From a bacterium (GTDB lineage: Bacteria > Verrucomicrobiota > Verrucomicrobiia > Limisphaerales > UBA11358), in the NCBI GenBank assembly GCA_021781185.1, contig JAJXXI010000741.1, forward strand, positions 1 to 5,533: a DNA stretch of 5,533 nucleotides, given 5' to 3'. The translations under genes and the position numbers were made by a program. The notes beneath the pieces were generated by a model. That model was not told the origin of the DNA. It did not search any database and saw only the letters and a program-made list of their open reading frames with translations. Below are positions 1 to 5,478 of the stretch, piece after piece; positions within the stretch are counted from its first letter, which is position 1, and each line of letters opens with the position of its first letter.

Positions 1-1104
1 CTGCTGCCGGTTCTCTTTTGCTCGCGCCGCAGTAGAGTTGAGAAGCTGCAAATAGTCAATGACAAAGAGCTTGATGCCATGTTGCTGCGCCATGCGCCGC
101 GCCCGCGCCCGGAGCTGCAAAATCGAAAGTCCCGCCGTGTCGTCAATGAACAGCTTGGCCGCCGAAAGCCGGCCGGCCGCATTCGTCAGCTTCGGGAAAT
201 CCGCCTCGCTCATAAACCCCTCCCGGATGCTTCGCAGATTCACCCGCGCCAGCGAACACATCATGCGCAGGATCAGCGAGGCCGAACTCATCTCCAGGCT
301 GAACACCCCCACCGGCAGCTTCAGCTCCATCGCCACATGCTCGGCAATGTTCATCGCCAGCGACGTTTTGCCCATCGAAGGCCGCGCCGCGATGATGATC
401 ATTTCCCCGCCGTGCAGGCCGTCCGTCATCTTGTCCAAATCCAGGAAGCCCGTCGCCAGTCCGCCGAGCTGGCCCTGCCGGCCAAAATAGTTTTCAATCG
501 TCGCAATCGCCTCATGCACCAGGTTGTTGATGGGAATCACGCCGTTCTGCACGCGCGACTCGTTCACGCGCAAAATCTCCTTCTCCACCTCGTCCAGCAG
601 CGACTCCACCTCGCCCTCGAAATCGTAAACTTTCGCGACCACGCCGCTGCACGTGGTGATGAGTTTCCGCAGCAGATATTTCTCCCGGACGATCTCCAGG
701 TAGTAGCTCAGGTTGGCCGCGCTGGGCACCGCATCCTGCAACTGGTTCAAATACGGCAGTCCGCCGACCTGGTCCAGCAACTGCCGGTCCTTCAGATTTT
801 GCTGCACGGTGATCAGGTCAACCGGCAGGCGCGTGTTGAACATTGCCGCCAGCGTCTCGTAAACCGTCTGGTTCCGGAGGTCGTAGAACGCGGACTTGCC
901 GTCGTCCTTGAGTTTCTCGATGCACTCGCCGATGCATTCGTTGGGCGAGAGCAGACAGCAGCCAAGAACACCCATTTCCATCTGAATGTCATGTGGTGGC
1001 AGCCGGTCCAAGGCGGGGAGGGATCCCCCGTGCCCCGCTTTTTGTCGCCTGTTCTTTTTTAAATCGGGGCCGCCGCCTGTGTGTTCGGAAACAGAATTAA
1101 TCAT
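1..1104 (-). CDS. dnaB: Replicative DNA helicase DnaB (3' end outside window)
   Basis: This is the hexameric replicative helicase that unwinds DNA at the fork and recruits primase. The minus frame is open from ATG at 1104 to the window edge: 368 codons of a family usually about 440-500 long, so roughly the last 100 residues are missing. Residues 1-34 are a basic, Gly-rich extension. The helical N-terminal domain starts around R34-L-P-P-H and runs to about residue 150, followed by a linker. The RecA-type ATPase domain begins near residue 205, with Walker A A240-RPSMGKTS (K246), the SLEMS motif (E271) and Walker B IDYLQL (D350). DNA-binding loops and the arginine finger would lie beyond position 1. 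The ATG overlaps the upstream gene's stop as ATGA, and no Shine-Dalgarno is visible, so coupled translation is likely. The N-terminal domain has four Cys close together (C49, C50, C57, C61). Family assignment is secure; the start is likely but internal ATGs exist at M42 and M44. Confidence 0.96.
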   Translation of the reverse strand, partial: MINSVSEHTGGGPDLKKNRRQKAGHGGSLPALDRLPPHDIQMEMGVLGCCLLSPNECIGECIEKLKDDGKSAFYDLRNQTVYETLAAMFNTRLPVDLITVQQNLKDRQLLDQVGGLPYLNQLQDAVPSAANLSYYLEIVREKYLLRKLITTCSGVVAKVYDFEGEVESLLDEVEKEILRVNESRVQNGVIPINNLVHEAIATIENYFGRQGQLGGLATGFLDLDKMTDGLHGGEMIIIAARPSMGKTSLAMNIAEHVAMELKLPVGVFSLEMSSASLILRMMCSLARVNLRSIREGFMSEADFPKLTNAAGRLSAAKLFIDDTAGLSILQLRARARRMAQQHGIKLFVIDYLQLLNSTAARAKENRQQ

Positions 1105-1598
1105 AGAAATCCGAGGGTAAATTGCTGAGCTTGCAAGGCATTTTCAAAATCAATTTTTTTTGGCCAGCCTTCCTGAAAATATTTTTCTGCCCAAACCGGA
1201 ATTGCCTGTTTAAGGATGCGAACCCAGACGACAGGTTTCATCCGCGGTAATGATTTGGTCCATCTGGAACAATCCTGACGGTCGGCTTCTGTTAAATGCT
1301 GGTTTGTCCATGGTCCGCCGCGAGGTGTGTGATTCGGTCCAACAGAGAGAAAGAGCACACCCGCATGTGCAGAGTCAAAATGCTCAAACCGGCAATGCAA
1401 AGTTCCTTCAATCACCTTGCAATCATAATAATGGCCAATGGGTTTTCCAATTCCATCACGAGAATATGGGATGAGCAATTTCCCATTAATAAATTTCGCG
1501 CAAGCCATGTCTCCCGGCGATTTGGTTGTCAGCCGCATTCCTTCAAAAGGATGAAATTCAGCAGTGCCTGCCACTTGTTCGGAATCAATCATTCGCAC
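1101..1598 (-). CDS. Conserved-looking hypothetical protein overlapping dnaB
   Basis: I do not recognise this 165-residue protein. It has no signal peptide or membrane segment, so it is probably cytoplasmic. Residues 30-100 look beta-rich, with Gly/His/aromatic turns (IGHYYDCKV near 54-62, FLSVGPNHTPRGGPW near 83-97). Residues 120-148 look helical and basic/aromatic (MKPVVWVRILKQAIPVWAEK). Four Cys at 33, 60, 69 and 110 do not form an obvious metal site. The composition reads like a real protein rather than a shadow frame, and the TGA stop overlaps the dnaB start (ATGA), which supports translation. The start is uncertain: GTG at 1598 gives 165 residues and ATG at 1592 gives 163. The frame stays open upstream to a TGA at 1674-1676 and that stretch reads plausibly (FRSGDS just before V1), so the N-terminus could be longer with a rare start or could be truncated. 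Base composition is more A/T-rich than dnaB. Confidence 0.7.
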   Translation of the reverse strand: MRMIDSEQVAGTAEFHPFEGMRLTTKSPGDMACAKFINGKLLIPYSRDGIGKPIGHYYDCKVIEGTLHCRFEHFDSAHAGVLFLSVGPNHTPRGGPWTNQHLTEADRQDCSRWTKSLPRMKPVVWVRILKQAIPVWAEKYFQEGWPKKIDFENALQAQQFTLGFL

Positions 1599-1694
1599 AG
1601 AATCGCCGCTGCGAAATTGGCGGCAAGCGAAACTTCGTTTTACTTTTCCACCGGTTATTCGCCGGCGCAGAATTCAAGTTTTTATTTTTTAATT

Positions 1695-1723
1695 TTGAGT
1701 TGTGTGGTGAAACAAACTATCTA
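1695..1723 (+). promoter_or_regulatory. Possible sigma70-like promoter for the MFS gene
   Basis: The divergent intergenic stretch 1599-1746 becomes very A/T-rich from about 1680. TTGAGT at 1695-1700 and TATCTA at 1718-1723 are separated by 17 bp, the usual sigma70 spacing. The -10 hexamer is a weak match, and other A/T hexamers (TTATAA at 1736-1741) compete. Placement is therefore a guess. The MFS ATG at 1747 has no Shine-Dalgarno sequence in front of it. Confidence 0.25.
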
Positions 1724-1746
1724 AAAGACCTAAATTTATAAACTGA

Positions 1747-3018
1747 ATGAATCGCAAACCATCAATGCTCGTTGTTTTTCTCACGGTCTTCATGGACCTC
1801 ATCGGCTTTGGCATCGTCGTGCCGCTGATCCCGATGTATAGCCGGCATTACGGCGCGAGCGGCTGGCTCATCGGCTTCATCATCGCCTCCTTCTCTGCCA
1901 TGCAGTTTATCTTCTCGCCCATCTGGGGAAAGCTTTCCGACCGGCATGGCCGCCGCCCGATTCTCCTGATCAGCACCGCCGGTGCGGCGCTGTCGTATGT
2001 GCTGTTTGCCATTGCCTCGGGCATTCAGAATCCCACCTTCGCCCTCGGGGCGTTGCTCGTCTCGCGCCTCTTCGCCGGCGCGTGCGGCGGCAACATCACC
2101 GTCGCCCAGGCTTACATCGCGGACATCACGCCACCGGAAAAACGCTCGAAACGCATGGGGCTGATCGGCATGGCCTTCGGTCTCGGTTTTATTTTCGGTC
2201 CGGCCATCAGCGGCATTGCATTGAAATTTGGCGGTGCCACCGCGCCAGGCTGGATGGCGGCAGCACTGTGCGCGCTGAATTTTATTCTGGCCTACAGCAT
2301 TCTGGCTGAGAGTCTCCAGCCTGGTTCCGCCCACGCCGGCAACCGCCCGCGCTTTGCGCAATGGAGTCACACGTTGTCGCATCCCAAGATCGGCCTGCTG
2401 ATTTTGATTTTCTTTCTCGCCACGTTCGCCTTCAGTTGTTTTGAAAGCACCCTGCCGCTGCTGGTGAACGACAATTTCAACCTGCACTTCACCATGGATG
2501 AAACCAAGCCGGCGACGACGGTCATTACACTCTTTGTGTTTTGCGGTTTGATCGGCGCGTTCATCCAGGGTGGATTGATTGGCCGGATGGTGAAGCTGCT
2601 GGGGGAACCGAAGTTGATTGCGCTGAGCCTGCTTTGCACCGGCACCGCGCTCGGACTCCTTCCATTTATCAAGGGGGATGGTCCGTTGAACTGGCACGCG
2701 GTATTCAGCTTGGCGGACGGGCCTTGGATCAAAATGCTGCTGGCGCTGGCGCTTCTCTCCATCGGATCCAGCCTGACCCGCGCCCCGTTGTTCGGGCTGC
2801 TATCGAATCTGACTCCCGCGAACGAACAGGGGGCGACCATCGGCGTGGCGCAAAGCGCCGGGGCTTTGGCGCGAATCGTCGGGCCGATTTTCGCCGCCTC
2901 CTTTTATGTTCACATTCCGATGCTGCCTTATGTCGTTTGCGGCGGGATTTCCGTTGGTGCCGCGCTTCTGGCCGCTCTTCGGCTGACTGTTAAAGCAGCT
3001 CCGGCCGCGCAAAATTGA
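1747..3018 (+). CDS. MFS transporter, TetA-like drug/H+ antiporter (DHA1 type)
   Basis: This is a complete 423-residue major facilitator, the normal length for a 12-helix antiporter in the inner membrane. TM1 carries D17 in FMDLIGFGIVVPLIP, typical of TetA/DHA1 members. Loop 2-3 holds motif A, G61-KLSDRHGRRP. TM4 holds the motif B arginine (R107 in SRLFAGACGG), and a conserved-looking A125-D-I-T-P-P-E-K-R segment leads into TM5. The antiporter motif C is visible as GMAFGLGFIFGPAISG (141-156). The central loop around 193-210 is polar, and the second half repeats the six-helix pattern. Motif C argues for proton-driven efflux rather than uptake; the substrate cannot be read from sequence, and TetA-like does not mean tetracycline resistance. 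It is monocistronic as seen: divergent from the hypothetical/dnaB unit, convergent with the Spy-like gene. ATG 1747 fits the short cytoplasmic N-terminus before TM1. Confidence 0.93.
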   Translation: MNRKPSMLVVFLTVFMDLIGFGIVVPLIPMYSRHYGASGWLIGFIIASFSAMQFIFSPIWGKLSDRHGRRPILLISTAGAALSYVLFAIASGIQNPTFALGALLVSRLFAGACGGNITVAQAYIADITPPEKRSKRMGLIGMAFGLGFIFGPAISGIALKFGGATAPGWMAAALCALNFILAYSILAESLQPGSAHAGNRPRFAQWSHTLSHPKIGLLILIFFLATFAFSCFESTLPLLVNDNFNLHFTMDETKPATTVITLFVFCGLIGAFIQGGLIGRMVKLLGEPKLIALSLLCTGTALGLLPFIKGDGPLNWHAVFSLADGPWIKMLLALALLSIGSSLTRAPLFGLLSNLTPANEQGATIGVAQSAGALARIVGPIFAASFYVHIPMLPYVVCGGISVGAALLAALRLTVKAAPAAQN

Positions 3019-3022
3019 AAGA

Positions 3023-3068
3023 GCGGCGGACTGGCTGTTTCACACCCGGATTTTCGCCAGTCCGCCGC
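3023..3068. terminator. Strong hairpin between convergent genes, probable bidirectional terminator
   Basis: Arms 3023-3035 (GCGGCGGACTGGC) and 3056-3068 (GCCAGTCCGCCGC) pair perfectly over 13 bp around a 20-nt loop. The hairpin lies between the stops of the convergent MFS (3018) and Spy-like (3095) genes. Reading leftwards, the stem is followed by TCTTTCAATTTT, a reasonable U-rich tail for the Spy-like transcript. Reading rightwards there is no U-tract, so termination of the MFS transcript would be weaker or need Rho. Confidence 0.7.
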
Positions 3069-3071
3069 CTG

Positions 3072-3087
3072 CCGTTCACACGAACGG
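3072..3087. other. Small second hairpin in the convergent intergenic region
   Basis: CCGTTC (3072-3077) and GAACGG (3082-3087) form a perfect 6-bp stem with an ACAC loop, just right of the main terminator hairpin and 7 bases from the Spy-like stop. It may add to 3' end stability or termination. No U-tract follows on either strand. Confidence 0.35.
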
Positions 3088-3094
3088 AAGCACT

Positions 3095-3556
3095 TCAGTT
3101 GTCAGCCGGCGGCGGGCCGGCTGTAGGATTCATATCATTGCCATCGGCGGGCGGCGAACCGGACGGACCATTGTTTTCACCGCCGGCTTGATTGCCGCCG
3201 AAGCCGCGATCCCGGCCACCGGGACCACCCGGACGCATCGGGGGACTCAGGTGGTTCAGTTTCTGCATCTGTTCAGCGGTGAGAATTTTTCCGAGTTTCG
3301 CCTTCGTCTCCACTTCGAGCGCGGCAACTTGTTTCTTCTGGTCGTCGGTCAACTGGAGCATCTGCTCGGCGCGCGGTGGCAGCAGGTGAAAACCGCCACG
3401 GCCACCGGGCCGGTGTTGACCATTCATTCCGCCAGGCCCGTTTTCACTTTGCGCCGGCGGCGGCTGGCTGTCTGCCGTCGTCGGATTATCTTGAGCGCTG
3501 GCCAGGTAGGTTGATGCGCCGAGCGCCAGTGCGAGGAGTGCGATTTTTGTTTTCAT
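3095..3556 (-). CDS. Exported Spy/CpxP-like protein, Gly/Pro-rich
   Basis: The product is 153 residues long. Residues 1-21 form a classical signal peptide (MKTK, a hydrophobic run, then ASA before Q22), so the mature protein should be exported, to the periplasm in a diderm. Residues 22-60 and 104-153 are low-complexity, rich in Gly, Pro, Asn and Asp, and probably disordered. Between them a short helical core (about 62-103) carries two LTxxQ motifs, L69-TDDQ and L92-TAEQ. These are the hallmark of Spy and CpxP, periplasmic chaperone or stress-sensor proteins. The motifs are only 23 residues apart, so this is a reduced single-hairpin version of that fold; chaperone activity is inferred. There is no Cys. 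It follows the receiver gene on the same strand after 35 bases, so co-transcription is likely. The ATG at 3556 is preceded by an A-rich leader without a Shine-Dalgarno. Confidence 0.85.
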   Translation of the reverse strand: MKTKIALLALALGASTYLASAQDNPTTADSQPPPAQSENGPGGMNGQHRPGGRGGFHLLPPRAEQMLQLTDDQKKQVAALEVETKAKLGKILTAEQMQKLNHLSPPMRPGGPGGRDRGFGGNQAGGENNGPSGSPPADGNDMNPTAGPPPADN

Positions 3557-3591
3557 AGTTTTATTTGTTGTTTGCGTTCGGGTGTGAAATT

Positions 3592-4011
3592 TTACGCGCG
3601 GGCTGGTGTTTCAAGTTTCACGCCTGCCCGGGAAAGGATGTTGCGAAGCGTCACCATGGGAAACGGCTTGTTCAGCAAGCCGTTCAACCCGACATTGCGG
3701 ACAAATCGCTCCCGGAAGAAACCGCTGCCGGTGGCCAGAATGATTTTTAGCCCCGGAGCGGAAGCGCGCAAGCAGCGGCTGAGTTCAAGCCCGTTCATCA
3801 CCGGCATTTCAAAATCCGTGATCACCAGTTCAAATTTCTCCGGATCGGCTACGACCACGGTGAGCGCTTCTGCTGGCGAGGCGTAAGATTCCACCGCTTT
3901 GCCGCCTAGTTCCTGGAGCATTTGCTGCATGAGCGTCAAAGTGTCAGCGTTGTCATCAACGACCATCCAGCGTCTGTCTGCATTCGGATTTAAACCAAAA
4001 TTTGTATTCAT
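3592..4011 (-). CDS. Stand-alone response-regulator receiver (CheY-like)
   Basis: This 139-residue protein is a single phosphoacceptor receiver with no output domain. The acidic pocket is D19-D20 (MVVDDN), the phosphorylated Asp is D66 (VITDFEMPVMNG), the switch Thr is T94 (ILATGSG) and the conserved Lys is K115 (NKPF), so every residue needed for phosphotransfer is present. A 14-residue tail of no clear role precedes the domain. Such proteins act through protein-protein contact, as phosphate sinks or in phosphorelays; which applies here cannot be told. It lies between a possible small ORF (ATGA overlap at 4008-4011) and the Spy-like gene, all on the minus strand. The nearest upstream regulatory element is the CTTAAG box at 4130-4167, also found before the OmpR-family gene, suggesting control by that two-component system. 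A 9-bp perfect hairpin lies within the coding DNA at 3662-3684. Confidence 0.92.
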   Translation of the reverse strand: MNTNFGLNPNADRRWMVVDDNADTLTLMQQMLQELGGKAVESYASPAEALTVVVADPEKFELVITDFEMPVMNGLELSRCLRASAPGLKIILATGSGFFRERFVRNVGLNGLLNKPFPMVTLRNILSRAGVKLETPARA

Positions 4012-4127
4012 ATGGCACGCGGTGTTTTAAAAATCACCCGCACGGCGAATGTCGTTGGTGCTGCCGGGCAGACGACCGCAATCCGCGTCGTGCAGCCTTC
4101 CGGCTTGCGTGTGTTTTTATTTTTCAT
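4008..4127 (-). CDS. Possible 39-residue small protein or leader ORF
   Basis: ATG at 4127 opens a 39-codon frame (MKNKNTRKPEGC at the start, FKTPRAI at the end) whose TGA overlaps the receiver ATG as ATGA, the arrangement of translationally coupled genes. The peptide is basic, has two Cys (12 and 20) and a mildly hydrophobic middle (RIAVVCPAAPTTFAVRVIF), but no clear signal peptide or family. No Shine-Dalgarno precedes it. The best -10 candidate (TAGATT, 4134-4139 on minus) ends only six bases before the ATG, so any transcript from it would be almost leaderless. It could equally be an untranslated 5' leader of the receiver mRNA, with the overlap a coincidence. Confidence 0.35.
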   Translation of the reverse strand: MKNKNTRKPEGCTTRIAVVCPAAPTTFAVRVIFKTPRAI

Positions 4128-4129
4128 GA

Positions 4130-4167
4130 GGTCAATCTAGCAGAGGCAACCTTAAGCAGACGTGAAG
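4130..4167 (-). promoter_or_regulatory. OmpR-family box and promoter, copy B (toward receiver/Spy-like genes)
   Basis: Read on the minus strand, CTTCAC (4167-4162), five bases, CTTAAG (4156-4151) form a direct repeat with 11-bp period, as in PmrA-type sites. Eleven bases further lies TAGATT (4139-4134), a fair -10 hexamer at about the distance seen when an OmpR-type activator replaces the -35. The 38-bp segment matches copy A at 4753-4790 in 28 positions. The box is 24 bp upstream of the small ORF and about 140 bp upstream of the receiver ATG. Confidence 0.55.
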
Positions 4168-4188
4168 TGGAAAACTTGCTGAAATTTT

Positions 4189-4395
4189 TTATGCCACGTT
4201 CGCAGCAATAATGGCGGACATGAATTCTTCATCCGTCAGAGTCTTCAGAAATGCCACCAGCGCCGACTGATCCTCGGCGTTCAGCGGCACGCTCTCGCGG
4301 CTGGAAACCGTGAATGTGCGGTCCAGTTCGTTGTTCTCGAAGGGCTGGCTTTGGAACAGCGGTCCGTCGTGCCAATGGAAACGATCTGCGCCAAA
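4189..4395 (-). pseudogene. Decayed C-terminal fragment, di-haem cytochrome c peroxidase-like
   Basis: The last roughly 65 codons before TAA at 4189 read like the C-terminus of verrucomicrobial di-haem cytochrome c peroxidase (MauG/CcpA-like) proteins. A W-H-D-G stretch near 4366-4377 recalls the family's M/F-H-D-G motif, and the tail LNAEDQSALVAFLKTLTDEEF-like segment (4222-4284) is its usual last helix. No CxxCH haem site exists in this frame. The frame continues open to a GTG at 4533, but residues before about 4395 have Ser/Ala-rich shadow-like composition. I read this as a remnant of a gene lost between the two regulatory operons. It could instead be a short intact ORF of unknown function, but a haem protein without a haem site is unlikely to work. 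Confidence 0.5.
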
Positions 4396-4740
4396 CAGTC
4401 GCGCTGCTGAGTTAGGTATTGAGCAATTAAAAGCCGCGATGTTTGATGCTCGTGTATTTTCCCCCGCCGCAGAGCACGCAGTCGAACTTGGAATCGAATG
4501 CTGCCGGCTGGCCGCTTTGCCTGTTGCCGTCACTTAACCAACAGATTCTTCAGTGACTCGTGCTGCGCAATTGCATCTGTAATCGGCGGCAAGACCTGTT
4601 CACGTATTCTGGCAGTGCGGTCATCTGCCTTGCGGCGTTGGGGTGATGGTGGGCGGATTGGCCGGAGCCAGCGGCGGACGACGATAATTCGGCGTGCAGA
4701 GGATTGACTCGCCCTGCCAACACAGGTTTGTCGCGCCGGT
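4396..4740. other. Unassigned stretch without a convincing gene
   Basis: No frame here looks like a complete gene. Three fragments are protein-like. On the minus strand a short frame ends at a TAA near 4426 and contains FDCVLCGGGKYTSIKHRGF (about 4430-4485), with a CxxC not followed by His. On the plus strand a frame ends at TAA 4535-4537 and reads MFDARVFSPAAEHAVELGIE across the same DNA. Another minus frame ends near 4530 with PPITDAIAQHESLKNLLVK. These may be debris of the gene represented at 4189-4395 or of an insertion. No terminal inverted repeats, target duplication or transposase was seen. Confidence 0.35.
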
Positions 4741-4752
4741 TTCTTATTCATT

Positions 4753-4790
4753 CTTCATCTTGGCTTAAGGTTACGCCTGCGAGAGTGACG
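4753..4790 (+). promoter_or_regulatory. OmpR-family box and promoter, copy A (upstream of response regulator gene)
   Basis: CTTCAT (4753-4758), CTTGG, CTTAAG (4764-4769) form a direct repeat with 11-bp period, followed by GTTAC. A further weaker half-site, CTTATT, lies at 4743-4748. The element sits 58 bases upstream of the regulator ATG at 4828, as expected for an autoregulated two-component operon. The position aligned to the -10 of copy B reads GAGAGT, a poor hexamer, so this promoter would depend strongly on activation. That last point is inference. Confidence 0.6.
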
Positions 4791-4827
4791 ACGTCGCGAA
4801 GCTGTGTTAAAACTGCTGCGCACCGTC

Positions 4828-5478
4828 ATGAGAATCCTGATTGTCGAAGATGAACCTGATTTGCTTGCGAGCCTGGCCCAGGCGCTGCGTGAAGAGGGTT
4901 ACGCCGTGGATACCGCCGACAACGGCGATGACGGATTCTTCAACGCCGGGGGCACGGACTACGACGCCATCGTGCTGGACGTGATGTTGCCCGGCCTGGA
5001 CGGCTGGGAGATTCTCAAACGCCTCCGGAAGGCCAAGAAGACGCCCGTGCTCATGCTCACGGCCCGCGACCAGACGCGTGACCGTGTGAAAGGCCTCGAC
5101 ACTGGCGCGGACGATTACGTCGTGAAGCCGTTTGATCTGGAGGAAGTCTTCGCCCGTCTCCGCGCCATCATCCGCCGCAGCGCAAACAGGACCACGAACG
5201 TCATTGAGATTGGCGACGTGAAAGTGGACACGGCGGCACGGAATGTCTTCCTCAAGGACAAGCCGGTGGAACTCACGGCGCGCGAATATTCGCTGGTGGA
5301 ATTCATGGCGCTGCATCGCGGAGAAGTGGTCACACGCACGCAGCTTTACGAGCATCTGTTTGACGAGAGCGAAAGCTCGCTGTCCAATTTGCTCGATGTT
5401 CATGTCTCCAACGTCCGCAAAAAACTGGGCGCGGAATTCATCGTGACGCGTCGCGGGCACGGCTATTGCATCGAATGA
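4828..5478 (+). CDS. OmpR-family response regulator (receiver plus winged helix)
   Basis: A 216-residue DNA-binding regulator of normal family length. The receiver (1-118) has E7-D8, phosphoacceptor D51 (VLDVMLPGLDGWE), T78 (MLTARD), Y97 and K100 (DDYVVKPFDLEE), all intact. The trans_reg_C winged helix spans about 124-216: the E148-LTAREY segment, the loop at 162-180, a recognition helix near 185-200 (LSNLLDVHVSNVRKKL) and the C-terminal hairpin VTRRGHGYCIE. Sequence style is closest to CusR/CopR/QseB-like members, but the signal cannot be deduced from that. ATG 4828 is chosen because MRILIVEDE is the canonical receiver start; a GTG at 4804 would add eight residues. No Shine-Dalgarno is visible for either. 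The stop overlaps the kinase start (ATGA), so the two form one operon, probably controlled by the box at 4753-4790. Confidence 0.96.
   Translation: MRILIVEDEPDLLASLAQALREEGYAVDTADNGDDGFFNAGGTDYDAIVLDVMLPGLDGWEILKRLRKAKKTPVLMLTARDQTRDRVKGLDTGADDYVVKPFDLEEVFARLRAIIRRSANRTTNVIEIGDVKVDTAARNVFLKDKPVELTAREYSLVEFMALHRGEVVTRTQLYEHLFDESESSLSNLLDVHVSNVRKKLGAEFIVTRRGHGYCIE

Noticed and set aside
79..1062. Long plus-strand frame (327 codons) opposite dnaB, and a shorter one at 59-490
   Set aside because: The minus strand here encodes DnaB with all expected motifs. The plus frame is His/Arg/Gln-rich, typical of the complement of a G+C-rich gene.
1250..1741. Plus-strand frames of 71-142 codons opposite the hypothetical gene
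   Set aside because: They lack recognisable features, run across the A/T-rich intergenic DNA and overlap one another; the minus-strand ORF with its ATGA junction to dnaB is the better candidate.
1762..2697. 311-codon minus-strand frame and a 157-codon one at 2367-2840
   Set aside because: Both are antisense to the MFS gene, whose motifs A, B and C and helices are clear; composition is that of shadow frames.
3038..3589. 11-bp inverted repeat TTTCACACCCG (3038-3048) / CGGGTGTGAAA (3579-3589) flanking the Spy-like gene
   Set aside because: A few 11-bp matches are expected by chance in a window this size. One copy lies in the terminator loop and no mobile-element features accompany them.
4411..4538. 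Integron-like core sites GTTAGGT (4411-4417) and ACTTAAC (4532-4538)
   Set aside because: The expected partner cores and complementary inner arms of attC sites were not found on either side, so the heptamers are probably coincidental.
4804..4827. Alternative GTG start adding eight residues to the OmpR-family regulator
   Set aside because: The receiver fold normally begins within a few residues of RILIVEDE, so ATG 4828 fits far better.
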